64,000 nt of DNA from Paraburkholderia sp. BL10I2N1. Its GTDB lineage: Bacteria > Pseudomonadota > Gammaproteobacteria > Burkholderiales > Burkholderiaceae. The position numbers and the translations under genes are program-made. The notes under the pieces are model-generated. The model was not told where the DNA came from and ran no database searches. It was given only the letters and a program-made list of their open reading frames with translations. Shown here in pieces: positions 27,725-38,912 of this stretch (position 1 is the first letter of the stretch; each line of letters opens with the position of its first letter). The stretch is from contig NZ_SNWA01000001.1 in assembly GCF_004361815.1 (NCBI RefSeq), positions 2,914,001 to 2,978,000 on the forward strand, read 5' to 3'.

Positions 27725-28783
27725 ATGAAATATTCAATTCTAGCGACGGCACTGGCCACTGCGCTGGCGGGTTGCGCAAGTACCGCGACTCGCGATCAAC
27801 TGAACATCCAGGACACGACGGTCTTGCAACGGGGGTTCGGTGCGCAACAGGACGCGGCTTCCGGAGCCGCAGTAAAGCAGTGGACCGATGTCTACACGCA
27901 GATCAAACATCGCGGCGACGTGCTGACGACGCTTCAGGGAAAGCTCGATGCTTTCGGGCCAAAGAAGGACCGCTACGTGGGTGCAAAAGCGCAATGCTGG
28001 ATCAACGCTGGCAAGGAAGCGCTCGCCGAACACGACGATTGGGGGTTCGTGGAAGAAGCCATCGGCGAGGCCGCCCGCTTGACGGTGGCTCTCGATACTG
28101 GCGATAGCACATTACCCGAAAATTCTCCACTTCGTACGGTCGCAAAACTTCGTCCAGATCTTTGGGAACAGCTGACGAGGTTACGAGCCGATCCACGTTT
28201 TGTGTATTGTCCGCAGGCACGCAAGCTGGTGGCGTGTTCTGAAGTCGAATTAATGTATGCCGGCCATGAAGCTTGGATGCGTGCATTCGATAAGGCGAAA
28301 AAGCGTATTGATAATCTGCAGGGACAGTTGCGTGCCGGCGAGCAGGCCCTGGCAGTTTGCACTATTCCTGCGCAATCAAAACAACCGCTTTCGACGACGG
28401 TTTCGCTTTCGGCAGACGCGCTATTCGAGTTCGATCGAGGTGATATCGCGGCGATTAAAGCGGAGGGTCGTCAGAAGCTCGATGACATTGCGACTCGGCT
28501 GCAAGGTGTCGATCTCACCCAGAGAATTGTGGTGTCGGGGTACACGGACCGGCTCGGCAGCACGGCACACAATCTGCGTCTATCGCGACAGCGAGCAGAT
28601 TCGGTGGCGCGGTATCTGAAAAGCCGTGGCGTGACGATTCCCGTCGATGCTCAGGGCTACGGCAACGCGCATCCGGGCACGTCTTGCACCATGCTTGACC
28701 GCCCGGCACTGATCGAATGCCTCGCGCCGGACCGACGGGTTGATATCCGGTTCGTGGGGCAGAAGCCGGTGTCAACGCAGTAG
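27725..28783 (+). CDS. OmpA-family lipoprotein
   Basis: 352 residues. A lipobox (L-A-G-C-A-S, Cys17) indicates lipid anchoring. The middle is probably helical. The C-terminal OmpA-like peptidoglycan-binding domain begins near residue 220 and contains F-E-F-D-R-G-D, then V-S-G-Y-T-D-R-L-G-S, N-L-R-L-S-R-Q-R-A and D-R-R-V-D-I-R-F. A GAAGGA site lies before the ATG at 27725. It starts 80 bases after the trimeric autotransporter. Such pairs are common in Burkholderia, and the protein may anchor or support adhesin export at the cell wall (inference). Confidence 0.9.
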   Translation: MKYSILATALATALAGCASTATRDQLNIQDTTVLQRGFGAQQDAASGAAVKQWTDVYTQIKHRGDVLTTLQGKLDAFGPKKDRYVGAKAQCWINAGKEALAEHDDWGFVEEAIGEAARLTVALDTGDSTLPENSPLRTVAKLRPDLWEQLTRLRADPRFVYCPQARKLVACSEVELMYAGHEAWMRAFDKAKKRIDNLQGQLRAGEQALAVCTIPAQSKQPLSTTVSLSADALFEFDRGDIAAIKAEGRQKLDDIATRLQGVDLTQRIVVSGYTDRLGSTAHNLRLSRQRADSVARYLKSRGVTIPVDAQGYGNAHPGTSCTMLDRPALIECLAPDRRVDIRFVGQKPVSTQ

Positions 28784-28845
28784 GCCCGGCATGCGCCGGC
28801 ACAGGGCTTCGCCTCAAGCTAAGGAACTGCATCGGCGCGTGTTGC

Positions 28846-30096
28846 TCAAAACGCGTAGTAGGGCCCTGGACCGGCAGGTGTGGCGCGTGCGTCGATCGCG
28901 GTGAAGATCCGGCGTCCGAAAAAGAGTGGCAAACCCCAGTCGAAGATGCCGCCAGCCGTACCGGCAAGATTGTCGAACGCGTAGTTCGACGTGGCGAAGA
29001 GTGTGTTTGCGTTGCCGACCGAAAACGACAGCGTGTTGGTCGCCCCGCTAGTGCCTTGAAGCGTGGCGTTGAACGCCTGGGGCGACGGCGGGCAGAACCA
29101 GGACCCGCAGGACGGCAAAGTCGAGTTGGAGAAGAACAGACCGTTGGAGCCGCTGTCGAGGAAGCTTTGGGTATTGCCGCCGTTGAAGCTGGTCGTAATG
29201 TACCCGGTCGCGCTGCTAGCCTTGAGCACGTCAGCGCCGCCGAGTACATTGTCTGTCTGTGTTCCGATGCCGAAGATCAGAGAGCCAGATACGGACTGAG
29301 TGCCAGTGTCCGAAACGGCAGGCAGATCGATAACGACGCCGTTGTTGTCGAACGCAAACTGGCTGACTGGGTTGGTCACTTGCTGAGCAACCGGTTGAGT
29401 GCTTGCAGTGCAGGTGCCGCCAGATACGCAGTCATAGTACCAACGCGGTAGCGCACTGTCCGCGCATGCGCTGCCGCAGTCCGTCGTGAACATGCCGACG
29501 CCCAGGATACCGTTGGCTCGCAGTGCGCTGGAGGTCATCATCGGCAGTCCCGATCGGCTGCAATCTGTCGGCACGGTCGGGACGGAAGGATCGGCAATGA
29601 CATGGATCGGGAGTGTCGATGCAAGTTCGCCGGCCATACGGACATCCGCGTTGCGTACTGCACCCCAGACGTAGCCCGTCCCGAAAACCGCACATTGCCC
29701 GGTCGTGCCGGTACCGGATGGCACAGCCGGCAATGTCACGTCCGCAGGCAATGCCGACGACAGGATCCGCAGCCCCTGCGACCCCGTGTCAACCTGCACG
29801 CTGTCGATGGTCGCGCAGTGGTCAGTGCCAGGCTCGCAAACGGTGACGCTGGTCATCAGCATATTGCGTGTCAGCGTCGGCGTCGTGCCGACCGTGACCG
29901 ACTGAACGTTCGGAATCGTCGACTGCTGGACCGTTGTGTCTGCCGGTGTTGTCGTAGGCGTGTTCGCTGGCGCGCCGGCACCACCGGGGGAGGAGGGCGG
30001 AGTAACAGACGCTGTCGGACTGTTGCCACTGCCTCCCCCTCCGCAACCGGCGAGTGCGGTGCACAGGATTAGCGCGCCGAGGAACTTCTTTGGCAT
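28846..30096 (-). CDS. DUF3443 lipoprotein with pepsin-like aspartic protease motifs
   Basis: 416 residues. A lipobox (L-A-G-C-G-G, Cys18) is followed by a Pro/Thr-rich linker to about residue 60. The body carries two D-T/S-G motifs in the expected context: Q-V-D-T-G-S-Q-G-L-R-I (Asp103) and F-L-D-S-G-S-N-G-L-F-F (Asp314). Between and after them are A-N-G-I-L-G-V-G (196-201), S-G-S-L-I-F-G-I-G (near 270), and G-L-P-L-F-F-G-R-R-I-F-T-A-I-D (388-402). The order and spacing match the two-lobed pepsin family. The start has a GGAGGG site. It lies 12 bases after a DUF2844 gene, with which it forms a two-gene operon. Confidence 0.85.
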   Translation of the reverse strand: MPKKFLGALILCTALAGCGGGGSGNSPTASVTPPSSPGGAGAPANTPTTTPADTTVQQSTIPNVQSVTVGTTPTLTRNMLMTSVTVCEPGTDHCATIDSVQVDTGSQGLRILSSALPADVTLPAVPSGTGTTGQCAVFGTGYVWGAVRNADVRMAGELASTLPIHVIADPSVPTVPTDCSRSGLPMMTSSALRANGILGVGMFTTDCGSACADSALPRWYYDCVSGGTCTASTQPVAQQVTNPVSQFAFDNNGVVIDLPAVSDTGTQSVSGSLIFGIGTQTDNVLGGADVLKASSATGYITTSFNGGNTQSFLDSGSNGLFFSNSTLPSCGSWFCPPSPQAFNATLQGTSGATNTLSFSVGNANTLFATSNYAFDNLAGTAGGIFDWGLPLFFGRRIFTAIDARATPAGPGPYYAF

Positions 30097-30108
30097 GACA
30101 GCCCTCCG

Positions 30109-30582
30109 TTAGCGCAGATCGTCGGGGAACACACCGGCCGGTAGCGCGCCTGGCAGCCAGGCTCGTCCCGCGTAGCTGCGCATCTGCCCGCCGGACTCGA
30201 CGATGACGTCGGGTCGCGTGATCCGCGACGCATGCAAATTGCGTGGGGTTGTCGCATCGGGTGTGGCGCCGACGCGATACGAATCGTAGTACTTGCCCAG
30301 CAGGGTCTGCAGGTCCGGCATGGTAGGGCCTTGCCACGTGTACGCGAACACCTCGCCGCTGGTCGACGCGTATTCGTTGATCGTCGTGCCGCCATCGTCT
30401 ATTGTCGACCGGACGCGGAAAAGACCGGTTTGCTCGACGGGCTGGATTGTCTTGTTCGCAGGTTGCGTCAACGCTGCCGTACCACCCAGTTCGGCGTGAG
30501 CGACCTGAAGCATTGCCGTTGCACACAACGCTATCGACGCGCCGGCGATGCGGCGAAAGGTGGCGTGGATCATTGGGTTCAT
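30109..30582 (-). CDS. DUF2844 exported protein
   Basis: 157 residues. The N-terminus is a signal peptide (Arg pair, then a hydrophobic core ending A-H-A, cleavage near residue 30). The mature part has no Cys pairs or membrane helices. It matches the DUF2844 family, whose members usually sit next to DUF3443 genes, as here. Two in-frame ATG codons (30582 and 30573) are possible starts. If DUF3443 is a protease, this small partner could be an inhibitor, chaperone or substrate (inference only). Confidence 0.8.
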   Translation of the reverse strand: MNPMIHATFRRIAGASIALCATAMLQVAHAELGGTAALTQPANKTIQPVEQTGLFRVRSTIDDGGTTINEYASTSGEVFAYTWQGPTMPDLQTLLGKYYDSYRVGATPDATTPRNLHASRITRPDVIVESGGQMRSYAGRAWLPGALPAGVFPDDLR

Positions 30583-31152
30583 CCCCGGAAAATCGTGAAT
30601 TTTTTGAGATTTCTATTTCACGATATCACCTGGGTTTCCTGAATAATGAGATGCCATGTGGGCGGCCAATGGCGATCATCTCAGAATTTTGGCGGGCGGT
30701 AAGGCGAAAACTTCTTGTAAAACAAGAACTTCGATCTGCGCTGGGCACAACCACCTTCAGGGTGGAAATGTTGATCAAATGTTAAATCTCCATCGGCTGC
30801 GAAAAGTACGCGTACCGCCTTGATCTTGTGTTTGAGATATCGACGGATGCGGAAGTGCGGGAAGCCGGCGCCGTCGCGACACCGGCTGGCCGGCCATTGA
30901 TCGCGCTGGAGAATCGCCCGTTTCACCTCGTGGAATCGTGCCGGGACAAGTGTATCGCCGCATACGGAAAAACAGTCGCCGACCGCGCTGCCGCGCGCTT
31001 TACGTCTGGTGATCCGCCCCCTGTTCCCGGCACCGGAACGCCCTCGGTGTTTGTCCGAAAGCCCGCTTTTTGCACATCACGGCGCGGGACCGGTAAAATG
31101 TTGGGTTGATCCACGGAAACTTGCCGTGGCGTAGCGGAAGGATTCTCCGAAC
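30583..31152. other. Intergenic region between DUF2844 and bamC
   Basis: About 570 bases. The section 30690-30790 is AT-rich and should carry promoters for one or both divergent genes. Short frames within it have no recognisable family and no good ribosome sites. Confidence 0.3.
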
Positions 31153-32382
31153 ATGACTGATCTTCGTCTTACCTCGCGGTTCGCAATATTGCTGATGGCA
31201 GGCGGTCTCGTCGCCGGTTGTGGTACATCGTCGCCGACTCAGGTCGATTACAAGAGCGACTCGAAATCGAAGGAAGTGTCACTCGCTGTGCCGCCAAACC
31301 TGATCGACGAGACGGCCGACCAGCGTTCCCTGCCTCCGCAGGGCGGCGAAAGCTCGCTGTCGACCCTCAAGCAGGTGCAGGCCGCCGCGCCAAACGTGGA
31401 CACGGCGGTGCCGCCCGTCCCCGATATGCACCTCCAGCGCGACGGTTCCGAAACCTGGCTGGTGATCGACAATAAGGCGCCGGATCAGGTCTGGCCGCAG
31501 ATCCGCCGTTTCTGGCAGGAACAGGGCTTCCTGCTGGTTGTCGAGCAGCGCGACAAGGGCGTGATGGAGACCGACTGGAACGAAACCCACGCGCAGATCA
31601 ACCAGGGCCTCATTCGCAATACGCTGTCGAAGACGATGGGCAATTCCTACGTCACGTCGGAGCGCAACAAGTACCGTACGCGCCTGGAAGTGGCGCCGAG
31701 CGGTGGAACCTTCGTGTTCGTGAGTCAGAAGGGTATGCGCGAAGCGCTGACCGGTCCGAACAACGACTCCAGCGAATGGCAGCCGAAGCCGAATGACCCA
31801 GGGCTCGAAACCGAATATCTGAAGCGCCTGATGGCGTCGTTGGCGCTGGCTGATTCACATGGCAAGGCCGGCGACACGCAGAGTGCCACGCTTTCTCCGG
31901 CGGGCGCACAGACGGCTCCGGCCGCCGCCGCGGGCGCATCGAGCGCGAAGTCAGCTACCGCTGCGACCGCAGCGCAGAATGTCGCGCTGGCCGCACAGGT
32001 GCCGCCGCCCTCGGATACCAACGAGTCGGGTGGACAATACTCGGCGACCGAGTTGACGCTTGACGAGCCCTATGACCGCGCCTGGCTGCGCGTAGGTCTT
32101 GCGCTGGATCGCAGCAACTTCACCGTTGACGATCGCGACCGGACGCGCGGCCTGTATTTCGTGCGTTACGTCGATCCGAAGGACATGAGTTCCGCGGAAC
32201 AGGGCTTCTGGAGTCAGGTGTTCCACGGCAAGAAGGAGAAGGTGGCGAAGCAGTACCGCGTCAACGTTCGGGCCGTCACGCAGAACCAGACACGCGTGGC
32301 CATCATCGACGACAAAGGCCAGGTCGATTCGTCGGGCCCGGCAAAGCAGATCATGGCGCTGATGGTGGATCAGCTGCATTAA
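31153..32382 (+). CDS. bamC: Outer-membrane assembly lipoprotein BamC
   Basis: 409 residues. The signal peptide ends in a lipobox (L-V-A-G-C-G, Cys23). An unstructured segment (about 24-90) precedes the first helix-grip domain (about 95-235). An Ala-rich linker (about 250-290) leads to the second such domain (about 300-409). BamC is a component of the BAM complex that inserts beta-barrel proteins into the outer membrane. The linker is longer and more Ala-rich than in E. coli BamC. In many proteobacteria bamC follows dapA; no dapA is seen here. A strong terminator follows. Confidence 0.88.
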   Translation: MTDLRLTSRFAILLMAGGLVAGCGTSSPTQVDYKSDSKSKEVSLAVPPNLIDETADQRSLPPQGGESSLSTLKQVQAAAPNVDTAVPPVPDMHLQRDGSETWLVIDNKAPDQVWPQIRRFWQEQGFLLVVEQRDKGVMETDWNETHAQINQGLIRNTLSKTMGNSYVTSERNKYRTRLEVAPSGGTFVFVSQKGMREALTGPNNDSSEWQPKPNDPGLETEYLKRLMASLALADSHGKAGDTQSATLSPAGAQTAPAAAAGASSAKSATAATAAQNVALAAQVPPPSDTNESGGQYSATELTLDEPYDRAWLRVGLALDRSNFTVDDRDRTRGLYFVRYVDPKDMSSAEQGFWSQVFHGKKEKVAKQYRVNVRAVTQNQTRVAIIDDKGQVDSSGPAKQIMALMVDQLH

Positions 32383-32403
32383 AGTTGCGCTTGCGCTGAC
32401 ATA

Positions 32404-32437
32404 AACCCGTCTGGTTAGACGTCAGGCGGGTTTTTTT
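32404..32437 (+). terminator. Rho-independent terminator after bamC
   Basis: Arms AACCCGTCTG (32405-32414) and CAGGCGGGTT pair over 10 bp with a single G-U wobble and a 9-base loop, followed by a run of seven T. This is a textbook intrinsic terminator. Confidence 0.9.
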
Positions 32438-32462
32438 ACGCCCGGGTCGAGGCGAAACACCC

Positions 32463-33386
32463 TCAACCTGCTTCCTGCGCCCCAAACCCCGGAATCCGCC
32501 TGATCACACCCGTAGCGAGCGCCGTTCCGACCAGAATCACCGCGCACCCCTCGGCCATGCCGAGCGACACCTGTTCACCCAGAAAGAGCGCGCCCCACAG
32601 GATCCCGAAAATCGGAATCACGAACGTGACGGTGATGGCGCGCGCAGGTCCGGCGACCGCGATCAGATGGAAGAACAGCATGTACGCCACGCCGGTGCAG
32701 CCTATGCCGAGCGCGATCACAGCGCCCCACGCATGCAGCGAGATCGGCGCAGTGGGCCACGTCGCAATCGCAATCGGCACGAGCAGGATGGTGGCGCCCG
32801 TCATCGTGCCAGTCGCGACGGTAAGCGAGTCGACGCCCGTCAGATGTCGCTTCGTGTAGCTTGCCGCGATGCCATAAAGCAAGGTTGCGCCAAGTGCTGC
32901 CGCGGCGGCGAGTACCGTGGTTGCGGGTGTTGCGCTCGAGCCTTGCGGCGTGGCGATCTGGTCCCACACGAGCATCAGCACGCCGAGAAAGCCGACCACC
33001 ATGCCGAGGCTGCGCAGTGCGGTCAGCCGGTCCTTCAGCCAGAGGAATGCAACCAGCGCGCCCCACAGCGGCGTGGTCGCGTTGATGACCGACGTGACGC
33101 CAGCTGACAGCGTCAATTCCGCATAGGCGAACAGACAGAACGGTGCAGCGGAATTCAGCACGCCGACCACCAGCAGCGGCCAGGCACGTGTGCAGATCGT
33201 GCTGAACGCTTCGCGTGCAGGCCGTCGCGCGAGCAGCACGACGAAGAGGAACAGCGCGCCGATGCCGACACGAAGCGCCATCAGCGGTGCCACGCCAAAG
33301 TCGGTCACACCAACACGGATGAACAGAAACGACGCGCCCCAGAGGGCCGCGAGGATGAGCAGTTGTATGAGATTTTTGAGTGTCAT
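32463..33386 (-). CDS. EamA/DMT-family transporter (10 TM)
   Basis: About 307 residues, almost wholly hydrophobic, with ten predicted membrane helices in two EamA repeats. The first repeat starts with A-A-L-W-G-A-S-F-L-F-I-R, typical of RhaT/YdcZ-like exporters, and the second contains G-A-L-F-L-G-E-Q-V. The substrate is unknown; relatives export amino acids or metabolites. The start at 33386 (M-T-L-K-N) matches the usual family N-terminus; an ATG at 33428 would add 14 residues. Confidence 0.82.
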   Translation of the reverse strand: MTLKNLIQLLILAALWGASFLFIRVGVTDFGVAPLMALRVGIGALFLFVVLLARRPAREAFSTICTRAWPLLVVGVLNSAAPFCLFAYAELTLSAGVTSVINATTPLWGALVAFLWLKDRLTALRSLGMVVGFLGVLMLVWDQIATPQGSSATPATTVLAAAAALGATLLYGIAASYTKRHLTGVDSLTVATGTMTGATILLVPIAIATWPTAPISLHAWGAVIALGIGCTGVAYMLFFHLIAVAGPARAITVTFVIPIFGILWGALFLGEQVSLGMAEGCAVILVGTALATGVIRRIPGFGAQEAG

Positions 33387-33518
33387 CGAAGAGATGTCGC
33401 GCGCAGTTGGGTCGCGACTCGCAGGCATGTTAGCACTGCGCTTTGGCGTGACGTTTCAGGCTTGGATGAAATAGCAAGAAACGGGAGGTGAAGCGTCTCC
33501 TGTTACCACGCAGACGGG

Positions 33519-33544
33519 GGCAGGCGCTGGAAATCGCGCCTGCC
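33519..33544 (-). terminator. Hairpin downstream of lldP
   Basis: Arms GGCAGGCGC (33519-33527) and GCGCCTGCC (33536-33544) form a perfect 9-bp stem with an 8-base loop, just past the lldP stop codon. There is no T-run, so it may stabilise the mRNA end rather than terminate by itself. Confidence 0.4.
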
Positions 33545-33563
33545 ATCCGCTCAGAAAGTGACG

Positions 33564-35165
33564 TCAAAAATGCGGAATCATCCAGGTCAGCACGTTCTGC
33601 TGCAACCAGACCAGGATGCCGAGCAGGATTGTCAGAAAGATCGAGTGCTTGAAGGTTTTCGCGAACACGACACCTTCCTTGCCCTTGAGCTCGGTTGTGG
33701 CGACGCCGGTCGCGATGTTCTGCGGCGAGATCATCTTGCCCATCACGCCGCCGGACGAATTGGTCGCCGCCATCAGCACCGGGTTCAGGTTCAGCTGCTT
33801 CGCGGCCACGACCTGCAGGTTGCCGAACAGGGCATTACCGGAGGTATCGCTGCCCGACAGGAACACGGCCACCCAGCCAAGGAAGGCCGACACCAGCGGG
33901 AAGAACGCGCCCACGGACGCCACGCCCAGCCCCAGCGTGTAGTTAATCCCCGAATAGTTCATCAGGTACGCAAGACCGACGATCGTTGCGACGGTCAGAA
34001 TCGCGATGCGCGTCTGCACCCACGTATCGGCGATCGCGTTGCCGAATTCCCGCGCGGACAGGCGCACGACGAACGCGGTGATGATCGCCGCGACGAGGAT
34101 CGCGGTGCCGGTCGCAAGCGGCTGGAAGTCCCACACGGCTGCATACGGCACGTTATAGAGCGTGATGAAAACCGCCTTGTCAAGACCGGGCCACGGTACC
34201 TTGATGTCGCCGATCTGGAACACCTTGGCAATCGTCCAGACGATCACGACCGCCGCCACGATCAGCCACGGATACCAGCCCTCCGCGCCACTGACCTTGC
34301 CGCGTACCTCGTTGACGCGATCCACGTTGACGGCGAACTTCGGATCGACAGCGGGCTTCCACACGCGCAGAAACGCGATCGTGAGAATCAGCGAGACCAG
34401 CGACGCCAGCACGTCGGTCAGGCTGTAGCTGATGAAGTTGGAGGTGACGAACTGCGTCAGCGCGAAACTTGCGCCCGACACGAGCAGTACCGGCCAGATG
34501 CGCATCATGTTGCGAAAGCCTGCATAAATGGCGATCACATAGAACGGCAGCAGCAACGCGAAAAACGGCAACTGGCGGCCGACCATTTTGGCGAGGGCGT
34601 CGGTGGGCAGGTGTGTGACTGCGCCGAGCACCGTGATCGGCACGCCGAGCGCACCGAACGCGACCGGCGCGGTGTTGAAGATCAACGTGAACGTCAGCGC
34701 CTCGAGCGTCGGGAAGCCGAGCAGAATCAGCAGCGAACTGGTGATTGCGATCGGTGTGCCGAATCCGGAGATCCCTTCGAGCAACGCGCCGAATGAAAAG
34801 CCGATCACGACGAGCACGATGCGCCGGTCGTTGGGCAGGTTGTCGATCATCCACATGCGGAACGCGGCGAAGCGGCCGGACTTGAGCGCGATGTTGTACA
34901 GCAGGATCGCGGTGAAGACGATCCACATGACGGGCCAGCACGCGAATACCGCGCCGGCGGCGACCGAATTGAAGGCGAGTCCGACCGGGAACTGCCAGAC
35001 GAGAATTGCCACGACGAGGCCGACGATCAGTCCGGCCAGTGACGCCTGCCAGGCGGGCCGCCGCGCCCAGCCGAGGAGTACGAGCACGACGACGATGGGC
35101 AGGGCGGCAATGAGAAATGACGGCAACAGCGCGTTGCCGACGGGGGTCAGTAGCTGGTGGAACAT
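33564..35165 (-). CDS. lldP: L-lactate permease (LctP family)
   Basis: 533 residues with 12 or more hydrophobic helices. It imports L-lactate (and usually D-lactate or glycolate) with protons. The diagnostic S-G-S-D-T-S-G-N-A-L-F-G-N-L-Q motif near residue 435 is present, and the N-terminus (M-F-H-Q-L-L-T-P-V-G) aligns with LctP proteins. A GAAGGAG site lies before 35165; the longer open frame upstream lacks support. No lactate dehydrogenase gene lies next to it in the window, so it appears monocistronic. Confidence 0.92.
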   Translation of the reverse strand: MFHQLLTPVGNALLPSFLIAALPIVVVLVLLGWARRPAWQASLAGLIVGLVVAILVWQFPVGLAFNSVAAGAVFACWPVMWIVFTAILLYNIALKSGRFAAFRMWMIDNLPNDRRIVLVVIGFSFGALLEGISGFGTPIAITSSLLILLGFPTLEALTFTLIFNTAPVAFGALGVPITVLGAVTHLPTDALAKMVGRQLPFFALLLPFYVIAIYAGFRNMMRIWPVLLVSGASFALTQFVTSNFISYSLTDVLASLVSLILTIAFLRVWKPAVDPKFAVNVDRVNEVRGKVSGAEGWYPWLIVAAVVIVWTIAKVFQIGDIKVPWPGLDKAVFITLYNVPYAAVWDFQPLATGTAILVAAIITAFVVRLSAREFGNAIADTWVQTRIAILTVATIVGLAYLMNYSGINYTLGLGVASVGAFFPLVSAFLGWVAVFLSGSDTSGNALFGNLQVVAAKQLNLNPVLMAATNSSGGVMGKMISPQNIATGVATTELKGKEGVVFAKTFKHSIFLTILLGILVWLQQNVLTWMIPHF

Positions 35166-35438
35166 CACGTCTCCTTCTTTGTTGTACGAACCGGCGCGGA
35201 GACTGTTCGTCGGATCACGCGTCGGTTGGGCAGGACGGATGGCGGAGGCAACCTGCGCAGGCAGGTTGCCGGATCCCGTAATTAAACAGATAGTTCGTGA
35301 AGCAACCGCCAGCATAGAGGCCACAACGACGCCGTCAAGACGGGAAACTACGGGAGAGCCTCCATTCCGCGCAATTGTCCGGGTTCGGTATTGCGCGATG
35401 GGCTGTAGACGAGGCGCGCGGCTGACCGTTGACCTTGA

Positions 35439-35858
35439 TCAGTGGTGGTGCCCGTGAAATCCACCGTGGCCGCCCCAGTAGTAGCCAAAGCCGATCGATA
35501 GCGCGGGCCAGCCATAGTAAGCGGGATAAGCCGGATAAGGCGCGTAGACGGGATAGGGTTGGTAATACGGATAGGCAGGGTAGGCAGGTACGGTATAAAC
35601 CGGTGGCGGAGCCTCTGCGACCAGAGCGGGCTGCGTATACCCCTGCGCGTACTGCTGGGCGGACGTGGAAGGCCTCATGGCTGTGTCGGCAGGCGCGACC
35701 GGGACTGCGTGCTGGGCGGCGGATTCAGGGACAGTGGCGTAATAGGCGCCACCCGGATAGTAACCGTACGGATAATAGCCGTACGGGTAGTAACAGCCGG
35801 TCAGCGACAGCATAGCGAGCGCGCCGGCGAGAGGGGCAGCCGCAGAGACGGGATTCAT
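35439..35858 (-). CDS. Tyr/Pro-rich lipoprotein with His-rich tail
   Basis: 139 residues. The signal peptide ends in a lipobox (S-L-T-G-C-Y). Two Tyr/Pro/Gly blocks (Y-Y-P-Y-G repeats after the lipobox and P-A-Y-P-A-Y-P-Y-Y near residue 100) flank a Gln/Ala segment, and the last residues are H-G-G-F-H-G-H-H-H. Low-complexity proteins like this are frequent in Burkholderia envelopes. The His tail could bind metal ions (inference). The start at 35858 has a GGAG site. Confidence 0.7.
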   Translation of the reverse strand: MNPVSAAAPLAGALAMLSLTGCYYPYGYYPYGYYPGGAYYATVPESAAQHAVPVAPADTAMRPSTSAQQYAQGYTQPALVAEAPPPVYTVPAYPAYPYYQPYPVYAPYPAYPAYYGWPALSIGFGYYWGGHGGFHGHHH

Positions 35859-36232
35859 GACGCGCTCCAGGTTCATCGCGACGCCGGGTTCGGACGCAGC
35901 GTCTTCTATGAGCTTACGCTGACGCCGTCAGACCCGGCTTGCAAACCCGTAACGGCATATTTCACTGGATTGCCCTTGCCGTCTCTTGCGCTCCTCCTCG
36001 CATGGGAGATGAACGGAGAAAAACCAGACGTTGGCAACGAGGCGCCCAAAAAACGGCGCGTTCCGGCAGACCGTAAGCACCGCTTCTGTCGATGCCGCCA
36101 CATGCAATCGCATGGTTTGCCCGATATCCGCTAGAGGTGGCGGTGGCGACCTGCGCGCCGGGTACACGCGGCATCGCTGCGCCGCTTACATATCAACTGC
36201 CTGGCAACGCATTGGCCACCTTATTTGCCACC
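35859..36232. other. Intergenic region
   Basis: About 375 bases between two lipoprotein genes on the same strand. No supportable gene or RNA is seen. Confidence 0.3.
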
Positions 36233-36445
36233 TTACTTGCCAACCTGATTGCCGATCACGCCGCCGACTGCCGCGCCACCGAGGGTCGAAAGCGCACTGC
36301 CGCCGATCACCGCACCGGCCGCGCCGCCGACACCCGCACCGATAGCCGTATCGCGCTGACGCCTCGTCATGTCATCACATGCCGCAAGACTCGCAACGGC
36401 CGCTACCAGCGCCGCAATCGCTCCGATTCGTTGAACTGTCTTCAT
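36233..36445 (-). CDS. osmB: OsmB-like glycine-zipper lipoprotein
   Basis: 70 residues. A lipobox-type signal peptide (S-L-A-A-C-D) is followed by R-R-Q-R-D-T-A-I-G-A-G and a Gly-zipper membrane segment ending G-G-A-A-V-G-G-V-I-G-N-Q-V-G-K. This is nearly the same layout and ending as E. coli OsmB, an osmotically and stationary-phase-induced lipoprotein of unknown exact role. Length (72 in E. coli) agrees. It appears monocistronic. Confidence 0.82.
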   Translation of the reverse strand: MKTVQRIGAIAALVAAVASLAACDDMTRRQRDTAIGAGVGGAAGAVIGGSALSTLGGAAVGGVIGNQVGK

Positions 36446-36630
36446 GGTACCGACTCCTCTTGGATGATGATGAATGGGGACGCATTCCGCGTGCCTGATT
36501 TCACTGAGGATATCGTGTGAAGCCGTGTCCGTTTGTGTGCGCTTGTCAGGGAGCTGTTGGTTTCGTAATCAATTGTTTCAATGCTTCACAAGTCGTGGGA
36601 CGAAGGCAGTTCGCACCCTGAAAAGGACGC

Positions 36631-36656
36631 AAAAAAAGCCCGCCGAAGCGGGCTTC
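36631..36656 (-). terminator. Rho-independent terminator after thiC
   Basis: Read on the minus strand, GAAGCCCGC and GCGGGCTT pair around a TTCG tetraloop, followed by seven T. It lies 40 bases past the thiC stop. Confidence 0.9.
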
Positions 36657-36695
36657 CCTACTGCCTGGAGAAACGCCAGGGCGCACATCCGGCAG

Positions 36696-38832
<2,137 letters not shown>

Positions 38833-38912
38833 TAGCAGCGCACACAATACACCTGCCGAGGGGGGCATTGCAACCCATCCTGACCATCAGGCGCTCATGC
38901 GCCACTGACATG

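Noticed and set aside
33558..34796. 412-residue plus-strand frame over lldP
   Set aside because: Arg/His/Gln-rich shadow of the lactate permease.
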